From Streptomyces sp. Z26 (GTDB lineage: Bacteria; Actinomycetota; Actinomycetes; Streptomycetales; Streptomycetaceae): a stretch of DNA of 64,000 bases. The stretch covers positions 4,140,501-4,204,500 of the forward strand of contig NZ_RCHV01000002.1 in assembly GCF_003665095.1 (NCBI RefSeq), in the 5' to 3' direction. The notes below the pieces were generated by a model. It ran no database searches and was not told where the DNA came from. It saw only the letters and a program-made list of their open reading frames with translations. Both the position numbers and the translations under genes were made by a program. Below are positions 41,268 to 50,005 of the stretch, in pieces. Position 1 is the stretch's first letter, and each line of letters starts with the position of its first letter.

Positions 41268-41611
41268 AGCGCCACCGTTTCGAACCGGCCCGGCTGGTGC
41301 TCGGGCTCCTGCTCCTGGGCATCGGGGCGCTCCACGTGCTGGACGCCGTCGGTGAGGCCGACGTGTCCACGCCCGTGCTGCTCGTCCTCGTGCCCGCCGC
41401 GCTCCTGGTGGGCGCGGCCGTCGCGGTGGTGACGTTCGGCTGCCGCCTGGTCCTGTCGAACCGGAGCGCCGGGCGGAAGGCGGCGGTGGGGGACGCCCGT
41501 ACGGAGGCCGATACGGCCGCCCGTACGGAGGCCGGTACGGAGGGGGCGAAGGCCGCCGGGGAGGCGCGTACGGGGGCGGGGGCGGAACGCGCGCCCGACT
41601 CCGGCGGATGA
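41264..41611 (+). CDS. small two-helix membrane protein coupled to the PspC gene
   Basis: A 115-residue protein with two hydrophobic segments (about 10-30 and 38-60) and an Ala/Thr/Glu-rich cytoplasmic tail. The tail repeats A-R-T-E-A and is encoded by the same GTACGGAG-rich DNA as the end of the preceding gene. The start overlaps the upstream stop by four bases. Function unknown; the coupling suggests it works with the PspC protein. It converges on the DoxX gene. Confidence 0.8.
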   Translation: MKRHRFEPARLVLGLLLLGIGALHVLDAVGEADVSTPVLLVLVPAALLVGAAVAVVTFGCRLVLSNRSAGRKAAVGDARTEADTAARTEAGTEGAKAAGEARTGAGAERAPDSGG

Positions 41612-41666
41612 GCACCGGACGTACACGCACCGGCGCCCGCCCCGCCCGCTCACCCGCCGCCCCGCG

Positions 41667-42263
41667 TCAGCCGTTCCCCGGCCAGTTCCCGTTCCGGTCC
41701 CCCGGCTCGTTCCCGTTCCCGCGCCGACGCCGCTCCGCGAGCACCGCGTCCAGCGACAGCAGCGGCGCGCCGGCGAGCAGCAGCGGGGTCCAGGCCATCA
41801 GGTACGGCAGGTCGTTGCCGTAGTAGTACGGGTCGGCCGACCAGCTCATCGTCAGCCAGAGGCTCAGCGAGATGAGCGCCCCGCCGAGCGCGGCCAGCCG
41901 CGTCCACAGCCCGGCCAGGGTGCCGAGGCCGACGGCCAGTTCACCGAGTGCGATGGCGTAGCCGAAGCCCTCCGGGTTCTTCAACGCCAGGTCGACCATC
42001 CACTCGGCGCCCGCGGTCTGGCGTACGGCGTTCAGCACCTCCGTGAGGGAACCGGGGCCGTCGCCGGTCAGGAACGCGGAGTCGGTGAGCTTGTCCAGCC
42101 CCGCGTAGACGAAGGTGACGCCGAGGAAGAGGCGCAGCGGCAGCAGCGCGTACAGCGACGCCCCCGCCGTGAGCGCGCCGGGCGGCGGTTTCCCGACCCG
42201 GCCCCCGCCGCCGCCCGCCCGTCCGTTTCCGTCGCCGCCGCCCGTACGATCCGCCAGTGCCAT
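41667..42263 (-). CDS. DoxX-family membrane protein
   Basis: A 198-residue four-helix membrane protein: L-P-L-R-L-F-L-G-V-T-F-V-Y-A-G-L-D-K-L, then G-Y-A-I-A-L-G-E-L-A-V-G-L-G-T-L-A-G-L, A-L-I-S-L-S-L-W-L-T and L-M-A-W-T-P-L-L-L-A-G, as in DoxX proteins linked to thiosulfate oxidation and redox balance at the membrane. The first 35 residues are Gly/Arg-rich. ATG at 42263 has GGAAGG upstream; a longer frame reaching 42374 looks non-coding. The tail is Asn/Gly-rich. Substrate unknown. Confidence 0.88.
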   Translation of the reverse strand: MALADRTGGGDGNGRAGGGGGRVGKPPPGALTAGASLYALLPLRLFLGVTFVYAGLDKLTDSAFLTGDGPGSLTEVLNAVRQTAGAEWMVDLALKNPEGFGYAIALGELAVGLGTLAGLWTRLAALGGALISLSLWLTMSWSADPYYYGNDLPYLMAWTPLLLAGAPLLSLDAVLAERRRRGNGNEPGDRNGNWPGNG

Positions 42264-42423
42264 GCCCGTCCCGCCTTCCGGATGTGCGGCCGCGTGTGCG
42301 TCCGTCCGCGTCGGCGCCCGCGTACGTCCGGACGCCCTGCCCGCACATACGGGCGGCGCCGCCCCCGCGTTCAACGCCCCGGTGCTCGACGCGTACGAGG
42401 TGCCCCGGCGGAACGGTCCGGGC

Positions 42424-43214
42424 TCAGCTCAGCAGGTCGGGCTCGGCGCGTACGGCGGAGGTGTGCAGCGGCTGGTAGTTGATCCAGCCGACGAGGTCGC
42501 TGCCGATCTGCGTGCGCGTCGCGACCGCGTCGGCGTGCTCGATGACGATCGGCTTGCCCGCCGCCATCGCGGCGAGCTGGATCTGGCAGGCACGTTCCAT
42601 CTGGAGGAACCACCAGGTCGCGGCGTCGACCGAGTCGCCGACGGTCAGCAGCCCGTGGTTGCGCAGGACGATCCCCTTGCGGGGGCCGAGCGCCGCCGCG
42701 ATCCGCCTGCCCGCGGAGTCGTCCACGAACATGCCGGTGTACTCGTCGAACACCGCGTGGTCCTCGTAGAACGCGCACGCGTCCTGCGTGATCGGCTCCA
42801 GCCGGTGGCCGAGCGCCGACAGCGCGCGCCCGTACGTCGAGTGGGCGTGCGCCACCGCGACGACCCGCGGGCGGGCCCGGTGCACGTGGGCGTGGACGGC
42901 GAACGCCGCCTGGTTGACGTGGTGCCGCCCCTCCAGGACCTGCCCGTCCCCGTCGACGAGGACCAGTTCGCTGACGGTGACGTGGGCGAAGGCCATGCCG
43001 AACGGGTTGACCCAGTAGCAGTCGTCGAACTCCGGGTCCCGCACGGTGATGTGGCCGGAGACGCCCTCCTCGTGGCCGTACCTGCCGAACAGCCGCAGCG
43101 CCGCGGCCAGCCGCCCCTTCCGGTGCTGCCGCAGCTCGGCGGTGGAGAGGCCCTCGGGGGAAGGGCGAGACGGAGCCGGTCGACGGGTATCGGCATGGGC
43201 GTGGGCTGGGACAT
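42424..43214 (-). pseudogene. class II aldolase/adducin-family protein, frameshifted near the N-terminus
   Basis: The main frame gives a class II aldolase fold: H-R-K-G-R-L-A-A-A-L-R-L-F-G-R-Y-G, E-E-G-V-S-G-H-I-T-V-R-D, the metal histidines in V-A-H-A-H-S-T-Y-G and L-R-N-H-G-L-L-T-V. The proper start, M-S-Q-P-T-P-M-P-I-P-V-D-R-L-R at ATG 43214 with GAAGGAAG upstream, lies in another frame. The two join if one base is added to the G run at 43156-43160 (CCCCC on the coding strand), giving L-P-P-E-G-L-S-T-A-E-L. The main frame has no good start of its own. Either a recent mutation or a sequencing error; intact, it would be a 264-residue enzyme. Confidence 0.75.
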
Positions 43215-43281
43215 CACGCTTCCTTCGCTCCTCGCGGGGCTGCCCGGCGTGAACGCACGGTGTACCGCGCATTCAAGCACG

Positions 43282-43335
43282 GCGCGGGTGGCGGGTGGAC
43301 CCCACAAATCCGGATATCCACCGCATCACCCGCGC
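43282..43335 (-). terminator. terminator after the NlpC/P60 gene
   Basis: A two-step hairpin: outer arms 43282-43290 with 43327-43335 (9 bp) and inner arms 43294-43299 with 43317-43322 (6 bp), located between the NlpC/P60 gene and the aldolase gene. Confidence 0.65.
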
Positions 43336-43398
43336 CCGCCGCCCACCTGCCCGGACCGCCGCCCGCGTACGCCCGCCGCAGTACCGGCCCGTGCCCGC

Positions 43399-44541
43399 CT
43401 AGCCCGGCCGTACCGCGCTGTGGAAGGGCATGTAGTCCACCGACTCGTACTTCACGTCGTCCCCCGGCTTGGAGGCGTGGATCATCTGGCCGCCGCCGAC
43501 GTAGATCCCGACGTGGCTGATGTCGTCGTAGAAGAACACCAGGTCGCCCGGCTGCATCGCGGACTTGGCGATCTTCGTGCCCGCGTTCACCTGGTCGTAC
43601 GTGACGCGGGGCAGCGAGACCCCGGCGGCCTTCCAGGCGTCCTGGGTGAAGCCGGAGCAGTCGTACGAGTTCGGGCCGGTGGCGCCCCATACGTACGGCT
43701 TGCCCAACTGAGCCTTGGCGAAGGCCAGTACCTTGTCGACCCGGCCCGTGGACGGGGCGTCGGGGGAGGGGTCGCCGGTGCCGGGCGTGTCCGCGTCGTC
43801 CTCGCGCTGCCGTTCGCGCTCGGCCGCCTCCTCGCGCGCCTGCTCGGCCGCCTCGCGGGCCTTGCGCGCGGACTCGGCGCGCTTCTTGCGCTCGATCTCG
43901 GCGAGCCGCGCCTTCTCCTCCGCCGTCAGCTTCGACAGCAGTTGGCGGGCCTCGGACAGCTTGCCCTGGACGTCCTTCTTGCTCTGCTGGAGGGAGCGCT
44001 GCGCCGAACTCAGCGAGGTGAGCTGCCGAGTGGCCTCGGCGCGCTTCTCGCCCGCCTCCCGCTGCTTCTCCTCGAAGTCGGTCACGGCCTGCTTCTGGCG
44101 GCCGGTCATCCGGGACATGAGCTGCTTCTGGCTGAAGTACCCCTGCGGGTCCTCCGTGAGCAGCAGTGTCGCGGTGCCGGTCATGCCGCCGGTGCGGTAC
44201 TGCTCGGCGGCGTACTGGCCGAGGGCGCGGCGCGCGTCATTCAGCTTCGCGGTGCGCTCCGCGACGTCGTCGAGGATGTCGTCGACCTTCTTCCGCTGGC
44301 TCTCGGTCTTCTCCTTCGCCGCGTTGTACTGCTGCGTCTTCGAACCGGCCTGCTGGTAGAGCTTGTCCACCTGCTTCCGTACCTCTTCGAGTGACGGCTT
44401 GTCCTTGTCGGCGGGTGCGGCGTGCGCGCTCTGGCTGAGCAGCGAGACGGACGCGAGAGCGGCGGTGGTGACGCCGACGGCGCTCCGGCGGGAGGCGGGG
44501 GACTGGAGAATCCGGGTACGCGGCTTGCGATGCGACGCCAA
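43399..44541 (-). CDS. secreted NlpC/P60 (C40) peptidoglycan endopeptidase
   Basis: A 380-residue cell-wall hydrolase. It starts with TTG at 44541 (nine bases after GAAGGAG), has a signal peptide with an A-H-A-A cleavage region, a long coiled coil (about 55-250, rich in Lys/Glu/Gln/Arg), and a C-terminal NlpC/P60 domain. Catalytic residues are Cys295 in Y-D-C-S-G-F, His in S-H-V-G-I-Y-V-G, and a third His in M-I-H-A-S. It should cleave stem peptides during growth or germination. The leader carries a ydaO-type riboswitch, so c-di-AMP is expected to lower expression. It is divergent from pcrA. Confidence 0.95.
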   Translation of the reverse strand: MASHRKPRTRILQSPASRRSAVGVTTAALASVSLLSQSAHAAPADKDKPSLEEVRKQVDKLYQQAGSKTQQYNAAKEKTESQRKKVDDILDDVAERTAKLNDARRALGQYAAEQYRTGGMTGTATLLLTEDPQGYFSQKQLMSRMTGRQKQAVTDFEEKQREAGEKRAEATRQLTSLSSAQRSLQQSKKDVQGKLSEARQLLSKLTAEEKARLAEIERKKRAESARKAREAAEQAREEAAERERQREDDADTPGTGDPSPDAPSTGRVDKVLAFAKAQLGKPYVWGATGPNSYDCSGFTQDAWKAAGVSLPRVTYDQVNAGTKIAKSAMQPGDLVFFYDDISHVGIYVGGGQMIHASKPGDDVKYESVDYMPFHSAVRPG

Positions 44542-44563
44542 GGCCAGCGACTCCTTCCAAGGA

Positions 44564-44702
44564 CCGCCTACCGGGATGTCCGCCCGCTGTGCGGCGGGTG
44601 GGACCCTGCCGGGTGGTGGCCTCGGAAAGCGGCCGTACGGAGCACGCGGGGAACGTGTTCCGCCTCACCCCTGTCGTACGCGTGGGTCCCCGGCTCCGAC
44701 CA
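44564..44702 (-). promoter_or_regulatory. ydaO-type c-di-AMP riboswitch
   Basis: In the leader of the NlpC/P60 gene, the minus strand has, in order, G-C-C-G-G-G-G-A-C-C-C-A, A-G-G-G-G-T-G-A, and near the 3' end G-A-C-A-T-C-C-C-G-G-T-A-G-G-C-G-G. These match the conserved blocks and order of the ydaO motif (GGGGACCCA, GGGGTGA, GTAGGCG-like end). Such riboswitches precede wall-hydrolase genes in actinobacteria and turn expression off when c-di-AMP binds. Confidence 0.8.
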
Positions 44703-44866
44703 CGGGGAGCGGCCGGACACGGCAGAGGCGGCCCGTGTCGACGCTGTCGTCGACTGGGGGCGCGAGCCACCTGGCAGGGCACGCTAGCGAAGATGTGGGG
44801 CTGGTGTGAAGGCTGTTGTGCGATACGTCCGATATCTTTCTGTGACCTCACCCGTCCCGGCGTGGG

Positions 44867-44889
44867 CTGTCAGTGCGGGCCCCTAGACT
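44867..44889 (+). promoter_or_regulatory. DNA-damage (PafBC/RecA-NDp type) promoter of pcrA
   Basis: CTGTCAGTG (44867-44875), eight bases, TAGACT (44884-44889), nine bases before the pcrA ATG. It matches TTGTCAGTG-N8-TAnnnT with one mismatch in the first base. Confidence 0.75.
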
Positions 44890-44898
44890 CGTACGACG

Positions 44899-47457
44899 AT
44901 GAGCAGCCTCTTCGACGACAGCTTCCTGACGGACCTCGAACCCGAGCCATCCGAGGCCGAAGCGCCCCCGCCGCCGCCCGAGGGCGGCCCCGGCGGGCCG
45001 GGCTCCGAGCCGGTGCCGGACGACCTCTTCGAGGGCACGTTCGCGGGCGCGGGCGGGCGCGACGCGTACCACCGGGACGGTGCCCCGCGCACCGTGGTCG
45101 ACCCGGAGGCGCTGCTGGAGGGGATGAACGAGCAGCAGCGCGCGGCCGTCACGCACACCGGTTCGCCGCTGCTGATCGTCGCGGGCGCCGGGTCGGGCAA
45201 GACGCGCGTCCTGACGCACCGCATCGCGTACCTGCTGGGCGCGCGCCGCGTGCACTCCGGATCGATCCTCGCGATCACCTTCACCAACAAGGCCGCGGGC
45301 GAGATGCGGGAGCGCGTCGAGGAGCTGGTGGGTCCGCGCGCGGCGACGATGTGGGTGTCGACGTTCCACAGCGCGTGCGTCCGCATCCTCCGCCGGGAGA
45401 GCAAGAAGCTGGGCTTCACGTCCAGCTTCTCCATCTACGACGCGGCGGACGCGAAGCGGCTGATGGCGCTCGTCTGCCGGGACCTCGACCTCGACCCGAA
45501 GAAGTTCCCGCCCAAGTCGTTCACGGCCAAGATCTCGAACCTGAAGAACGAGCTGGTCGACGAGGAGGACTTCGCGGCGCGGGCCGCCGGGGGCTTCGAG
45601 AAGACCCTCGCCGAGGCGTACACGCTCTACCAGTCGCGGCTGCGCGAGGCCAACGCGCTGGACTTCGACGACATCATCATGACGACGGTGCACCTGCTCC
45701 AGGCGTTCCCGGACGTGGCCGAGCACTACCGTCGGCGTTTCCGCCACGTCCTCGTCGACGAGTACCAGGACACCAACCACGCGCAGTACACCCTCGTACG
45801 GGAGCTGGTCGGCACCGGCGAGGCGCCCGCGGGCCCGGCGGCGGACGGGGCGGGAGACGAGGCCGCGGAAGGCGCGGGGCACGGGCCCGCCCTGGAGCGC
45901 GCGGAGTTGTGCGTCGTCGGTGACGCGGACCAGTCGATCTACGCCTTCCGCGGCGCGACCATCCGCAACATCCTCCAGTTCGAGGAGGACTACCCGGACG
46001 CCACGACGATCCTCCTGGAGCAGAACTACCGCTCCACGCAGACGATCCTCTCCGCGGCGAACGCGGTCATCGAGCGGAACGAGAACCGCCGCCCGAAGAA
46101 CCTCTGGACACAGGCCGGGGACGGCGCGCGCATCTCGGGTTACGTGGCCGACACGGAGCACGACGAGGCGCAGTTCGTGGCCGAGGAGATAGACCGCCTC
46201 ACGGACGCGGGCGAGACGAAGGCCGGCGACGTCGCCGTGTTCTACCGCACGAACGCGCAGTCCCGTGTGTTCGAGGAGGTGTTCATCCGCGTCGGCCTGC
46301 CGTACAAGGTGGTCGGCGGCGTCCGCTTCTACGAACGGCGGGAAGTGCGCGACGTGCTCGCGTATCTGCGGGTGCTCGCCAACCCGGAGGACGCCGTCCC
46401 GCTGCGCCGCATCCTCAACGTGCCGAAGCGCGGCATTGGGGAGCGCGCCGAGGCGATGATCGACGCGCTGGCGCTCCGGGAGAGGACGACGTTCCCGCGG
46501 GCACTGCTGCGGGTGGACGAGGCGTACGGCATGGCGGCCCGCTCGGCGAACGCGGTCAAGCGCTTCAACACCCTGATGGAGGAGCTGCGCACGATCGTGG
46601 AGTCCGGCGCGGGCCCGGCCACCGTGCTCGAAGCCGTGCTGGAACAGACCGGATATCTCGCGGAGTTGCAGACCTCCACCGACCCGCAGGACGAGACCCG
46701 CGTCGAGAACCTCCAGGAACTCGCCGCCGTAGCCCTGGAGTTCGAGCAGGACCGGGGCGAGGAGAATCCGGGGACGCTGGCCGAGTTCCTGGAGCAGGTC
46801 GCGCTCGTCGCGGACTCCGACCAGATCCCCGACGAGGACGACGGCGAGGAGAACACCGGCGTCATCACGCTGATGACGCTGCACACCGCGAAGGGGCTGG
46901 AGTTCCCCACGGTGTTCCTCACCGGGCTGGAGGACGGCGTCTTCCCGCACATGCGGGCGCTGGGCCAGACGAAGGAGCTGGAGGAGGAGCGGCGCCTCGC
47001 GTACGTCGGCATCACGCGCGCCCGTGAGCGGCTTTATCTCACGCGGTCGGTGATGCGGAGCGTATGGGGGCAGCCCTCGTACAATCCGCCGTCCCGGTTC
47101 CTGGAGGAGATCCCCGACAAGTACGTCGACTGGAAGCGGACGGGTGCGATGCCCGTCAGTACCCCCGGTGGTTCGGGCGGGCGCGGCGGGATGGCGGCGA
47201 CGTCCGGTTCCGGCTCGCCGTTCGCGTCGTCGGGCGGCGCCCGTCGGGGCGCGGGCGGCTTCGCGACGCGACGTGGTGCCACCGAACGGCCGGTCGTGGC
47301 GCTGTCGGTGGGCGACCGGGTCACGCACGACAGCTTCGGGCTGGGCACGGTCGTGGGCGTCAAGGGCAGCGGGGACAACGCGGAGGCGACGGTCGACTTC
47401 GGTGAGGAGAAGCCGAAGCGGCTGCTGCTGCGGTACGCGCCGGTCGAGAAGCTCTGA
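44899..47457 (+). CDS. pcrA: ATP-dependent DNA helicase PcrA (UvrD family)
   Basis: An 852-residue superfamily 1A helicase used in repair and in removing proteins from DNA. After an acidic Pro/Glu-rich extension (about 70 residues) come the Q motif L-N-E-Q-Q-R-A-A-V (as M-N-E-Q-Q), Walker A A-G-A-G-S-G-K-T, motif Ia T-F-T-N-K-A-A, motif II V-D-E-Y-Q-D-T-N, motif III G-D-A-D-Q-S-I-Y-A-F-R-G-A, motif IV Q-N-Y-R-S, motif V T-L-H-T-A-K-G-L-E-F and motif VI V-G-I-T-R-A-R-E. An insert of about 30 residues lies between motifs II and III. The C-terminal RNA polymerase-binding Tudor-like region (V-G-D-R-V-T-H-D-S-F-G-L-G-T-V) is present. The leader is short, and a DNA-damage promoter is predicted. Confidence 0.97.
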   Translation: MSSLFDDSFLTDLEPEPSEAEAPPPPPEGGPGGPGSEPVPDDLFEGTFAGAGGRDAYHRDGAPRTVVDPEALLEGMNEQQRAAVTHTGSPLLIVAGAGSGKTRVLTHRIAYLLGARRVHSGSILAITFTNKAAGEMRERVEELVGPRAATMWVSTFHSACVRILRRESKKLGFTSSFSIYDAADAKRLMALVCRDLDLDPKKFPPKSFTAKISNLKNELVDEEDFAARAAGGFEKTLAEAYTLYQSRLREANALDFDDIIMTTVHLLQAFPDVAEHYRRRFRHVLVDEYQDTNHAQYTLVRELVGTGEAPAGPAADGAGDEAAEGAGHGPALERAELCVVGDADQSIYAFRGATIRNILQFEEDYPDATTILLEQNYRSTQTILSAANAVIERNENRRPKNLWTQAGDGARISGYVADTEHDEAQFVAEEIDRLTDAGETKAGDVAVFYRTNAQSRVFEEVFIRVGLPYKVVGGVRFYERREVRDVLAYLRVLANPEDAVPLRRILNVPKRGIGERAEAMIDALALRERTTFPRALLRVDEAYGMAARSANAVKRFNTLMEELRTIVESGAGPATVLEAVLEQTGYLAELQTSTDPQDETRVENLQELAAVALEFEQDRGEENPGTLAEFLEQVALVADSDQIPDEDDGEENTGVITLMTLHTAKGLEFPTVFLTGLEDGVFPHMRALGQTKELEEERRLAYVGITRARERLYLTRSVMRSVWGQPSYNPPSRFLEEIPDKYVDWKRTGAMPVSTPGGSGGRGGMAATSGSGSPFASSGGARRGAGGFATRRGATERPVVALSVGDRVTHDSFGLGTVVGVKGSGDNAEATVDFGEEKPKRLLLRYAPVEKL

Positions 47458-47503
47458 CGCGGAGATCGGCGACGCGGCGGTCCTCGAGACCCCCGTACGC
47501 GCG

Positions 47504-47542
47504 ACGGCCCCGGCGGGACGGTGAGCGTCCGGCCGGGGCCGT
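47504..47542. terminator. bidirectional terminator between pcrA and the M23 peptidase gene
   Basis: Arms 47504-47514 with 47532-47542 (11 bp) plus inner arms 47516-47520 with 47526-47530 around GTGAG, followed by TTCGTT on the plus strand; the two genes converge here. Confidence 0.8.
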
Positions 47543-47578
47543 TCGTTGCGCGACGTACGCCGCCGGGGGTGACCCGCG

Positions 47579-49501
47579 TCAGCCCGGCTCGATCCCGTGC
47601 GAACGGAACCACGGCAGCGGGTCGACGGCGGAACCGCCGCCGGGCCGTACCTCGAAGTGCAGGTGCGGCCCGGTGGAGTTGCCGGAGTTCCCGGAGTAGG
47701 CGATGACGTCACCGGCCTTGACCGAGCCGGAACGGATCTTGGTGCTGCTGAGATGGCAGTACCAGGTCTCCGTACCGTCCTCCGCCGTGACGATGGCCAT
47801 GTTGCCGTAGGAGCCGCCCCACTGGGTGCTCACGGTGCCGTCCGTCGCGGCCTTCACGGCGGTGCCGTAGCTGGCGGGGAAGTCGATGCCGGAGTGCAGC
47901 GACATCCAGTTCACCCCGGCCTGCCCGTACTGCGCGCTGATGCCGGTGCCCTCGACCGGAGCGGCGAACTTCGGCCGTAGGGCCTCCTTGCGGGCGGCCT
48001 CCGCAGCCTTGCGTTCGCGCTCCTCCTCCTTGCGCTTCTTGAGGTCGATGCGCTCCTGAGTACGGCTGGCGCGGTCGGCGAAGTCGTCCGCGTCGGCGGA
48101 GAGTCCGGCGAGCTGCGTGTCGAGCTTGTTGTTCGCGGCCGACTGCTGGACCTCGAGGTCGGGCGACGCCTGCGTGGTCGTCTTCTCCCCGCCGTCACCG
48201 TCCCCGCTGTCGCCGGAGACGCCGGTCACGGAAGCGGCGGCGATGCCCGCCACGCCGAGGACGGCCACGGACGGCGCGGCGACGGTCAGCAGCGCGGAGC
48301 GGCGCGGCCGCGGTGAACGGCGGCGGCCACGGCCGACCGGGTGCCCGGTCGAGGGGCTCGCCACGGTGAGCACCGGCTCGGCGTCGGGGTGCGGGCGCGG
48401 GCCGTCGTCCGCGAGGTCGTCGGGACCGGCGGGCCGGTCGTCGTACTCGTCACCGGCGGCGGTCACGCCCTGCTCGCCGTACGCCGGTTCGCCGTGGACC
48501 TGGCCGTCGTACGGCTGCTCGCCGTGCGGCTGGTCCGCGAAGTGCTCCTGCTCGTACGGGTGCTGGCCGTAGGCGGCACCCGCGTACTCGGGCACGCCGT
48601 ACGCGGCGGTCGCGTCCACGGCGGCGGTGTGCCAGGCGGAGGAGTCGTGACTGCCGGTGTCGTAGGCGGAGTTCGCGTAGGCGTCGGTCGGGTAACCGTC
48701 GGCGTCGTAGGCCGCGCCGTCGAACGCCCCGGTGTCGTACGCCCCGGTGTCGTACGTGCCCGTGTCGTACGCGCCCGCCTGGTCGAAGGACGGCTGCTCG
48801 AAGGAGGCGGCGTCGAGGGCCGAGGTGTCGAAGGCCGTCGTGTCGAACGTGCCAGTGCCGTACGCCTCGTACCCGCCCGACGTGTCCCACTGCGGCGCGG
48901 CGTACGCGCTCGCGTCCCAGTGGCCGGTGGCGTCGGCGGTGGCCGGGGCGCCGAAGTCGCCCTGCTCGGGCTGGTACTGCTGGGGGATCACCCCGGTGGC
49001 CTGGTCCCCGGTGTCCGACCACAGGGAGCTGTCGTAGCCGCCCATGTCGTAACCGCCGTTGTTCCAGCCGCCGTTGTCGTAACCGGATACGGGGTGGGCG
49101 CCGCTGTCGTAGGCACCGCCCGCGTAGGGACCGGTGGCGTAGGCGCCGGTCTCGTCGTACGCGCCGGGGGCGGAATAATCCGCGGCACCCGCGTTGTCGT
49201 ACCCCTCGGAGGCGTACGCACCCGTCGGGTAGACGCCCGTGTCGTACGCACCGGCGCCCTGGGCGTCGGGGAAGGAACCGAAGAGGGGGGCGCCTTCGCC
49301 GTAGGCGACGGCGGCGAGGTCCTGGAACGCGCCCGTGGCGTAGCCGTCGTACCCGGGGGAGGGGTAGCCACCGGTCTCATAGGTCGTGCCGTACGGCGCC
49401 TGAGCGTAGGAACCGGTGTCGTAGGCCGAGTATGAGAGGTCGGCAGCGGGGTCGGCCGGGAGGTCTCCCGACGGGTGAGGGTCGTTCACCACCAACTTCA
49501 C
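47579..49501 (-). CDS. membrane-anchored M23 metallopeptidase with Tyr-rich repeat region
   Basis: A 640-residue protein. Residues about 15-390 are a low-complexity region with many Tyr-Asp-Thr-Gly units (A-Y-D-T-G-T-Y-D-T-G-A-Y style). Residues about 425-450 include a basic patch (G-R-G-R-R-R-S-P-R-P-R-R) and one hydrophobic helix; a coiled coil follows (about 485-530). The C-terminal M23 domain has the zinc ligands in H-S-G-I-D-F and H-L-H-F-E-V with a further His in Y-C-H-L. The topology puts the Tyr-rich part in the cytoplasm and the peptidase outside. GTG at 49501 is the likely start; the frame upstream is unlike the rest. It converges on pcrA. Confidence 0.9.
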   Translation of the reverse strand: MKLVVNDPHPSGDLPADPAADLSYSAYDTGSYAQAPYGTTYETGGYPSPGYDGYATGAFQDLAAVAYGEGAPLFGSFPDAQGAGAYDTGVYPTGAYASEGYDNAGAADYSAPGAYDETGAYATGPYAGGAYDSGAHPVSGYDNGGWNNGGYDMGGYDSSLWSDTGDQATGVIPQQYQPEQGDFGAPATADATGHWDASAYAAPQWDTSGGYEAYGTGTFDTTAFDTSALDAASFEQPSFDQAGAYDTGTYDTGAYDTGAFDGAAYDADGYPTDAYANSAYDTGSHDSSAWHTAAVDATAAYGVPEYAGAAYGQHPYEQEHFADQPHGEQPYDGQVHGEPAYGEQGVTAAGDEYDDRPAGPDDLADDGPRPHPDAEPVLTVASPSTGHPVGRGRRRSPRPRRSALLTVAAPSVAVLGVAGIAAASVTGVSGDSGDGDGGEKTTTQASPDLEVQQSAANNKLDTQLAGLSADADDFADRASRTQERIDLKKRKEEERERKAAEAARKEALRPKFAAPVEGTGISAQYGQAGVNWMSLHSGIDFPASYGTAVKAATDGTVSTQWGGSYGNMAIVTAEDGTETWYCHLSSTKIRSGSVKAGDVIAYSGNSGNSTGPHLHFEVRPGGGSAVDPLPWFRSHGIEPG

Positions 49502-50005
49502 TTTCGCCTCGACGGCAGGGGCGGAGCAGCGAGGCGACTGTACCCGGCGGTATGCGACGGCGACAATCTTCCGCGAGGTTTCCGGGCTCCAAGAACCGGG
49601 CATTCAGCGGTCTTTCGGTGGACTACGGACTGCCGCTCGGCGCGGTGTTCTATTTCTTGTTCGATGAATTCGGGGGTTCGCGGCCACGATCGGAACGCTG
49701 TTCGGCCACCGGCGCCCGACCTCTCCTCGTGTCGCCGGAGCGTTTCGCGCCCTTTCTCCGCTTCCGGGTGGTGGCCGTTCGGCGGGCGAGGCGACCGGCG
49801 GCGGACCGCCGGATGATCGCTCGGCGTAGGCACGTGTGTCCGTCTGTGTGATTTCCCCCTCCCCGCCCACCCCGAACGGGGCGCGATGCGCGATGCTGGC
49901 GTGACAACGTTCGTTAACTTCGGCGGCCTCGACGCCTTCGCGCCGGGCCCGTCCGGGACGTTGCCGAGGATGTCGTCGAGGGTGCCGTCGCAGATGGAGG
50001 CAGTG
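49502..50005. other. 504-bp divergent gap between the M23 gene and icmB
   Basis: More AT-rich than its surroundings, especially 49640-49680. It must hold promoters in both directions; a TACAGT -10-like box lies on the minus strand near 49540. I see no gene and no hairpin of note. Confidence 0.55.

Noticed and set aside
49502..49860. A second c-di-AMP riboswitch before the M23 peptidase gene
   Set aside because: The GGGGACCC and GTAGGCG blocks seen before the NlpC/P60 gene are absent here.
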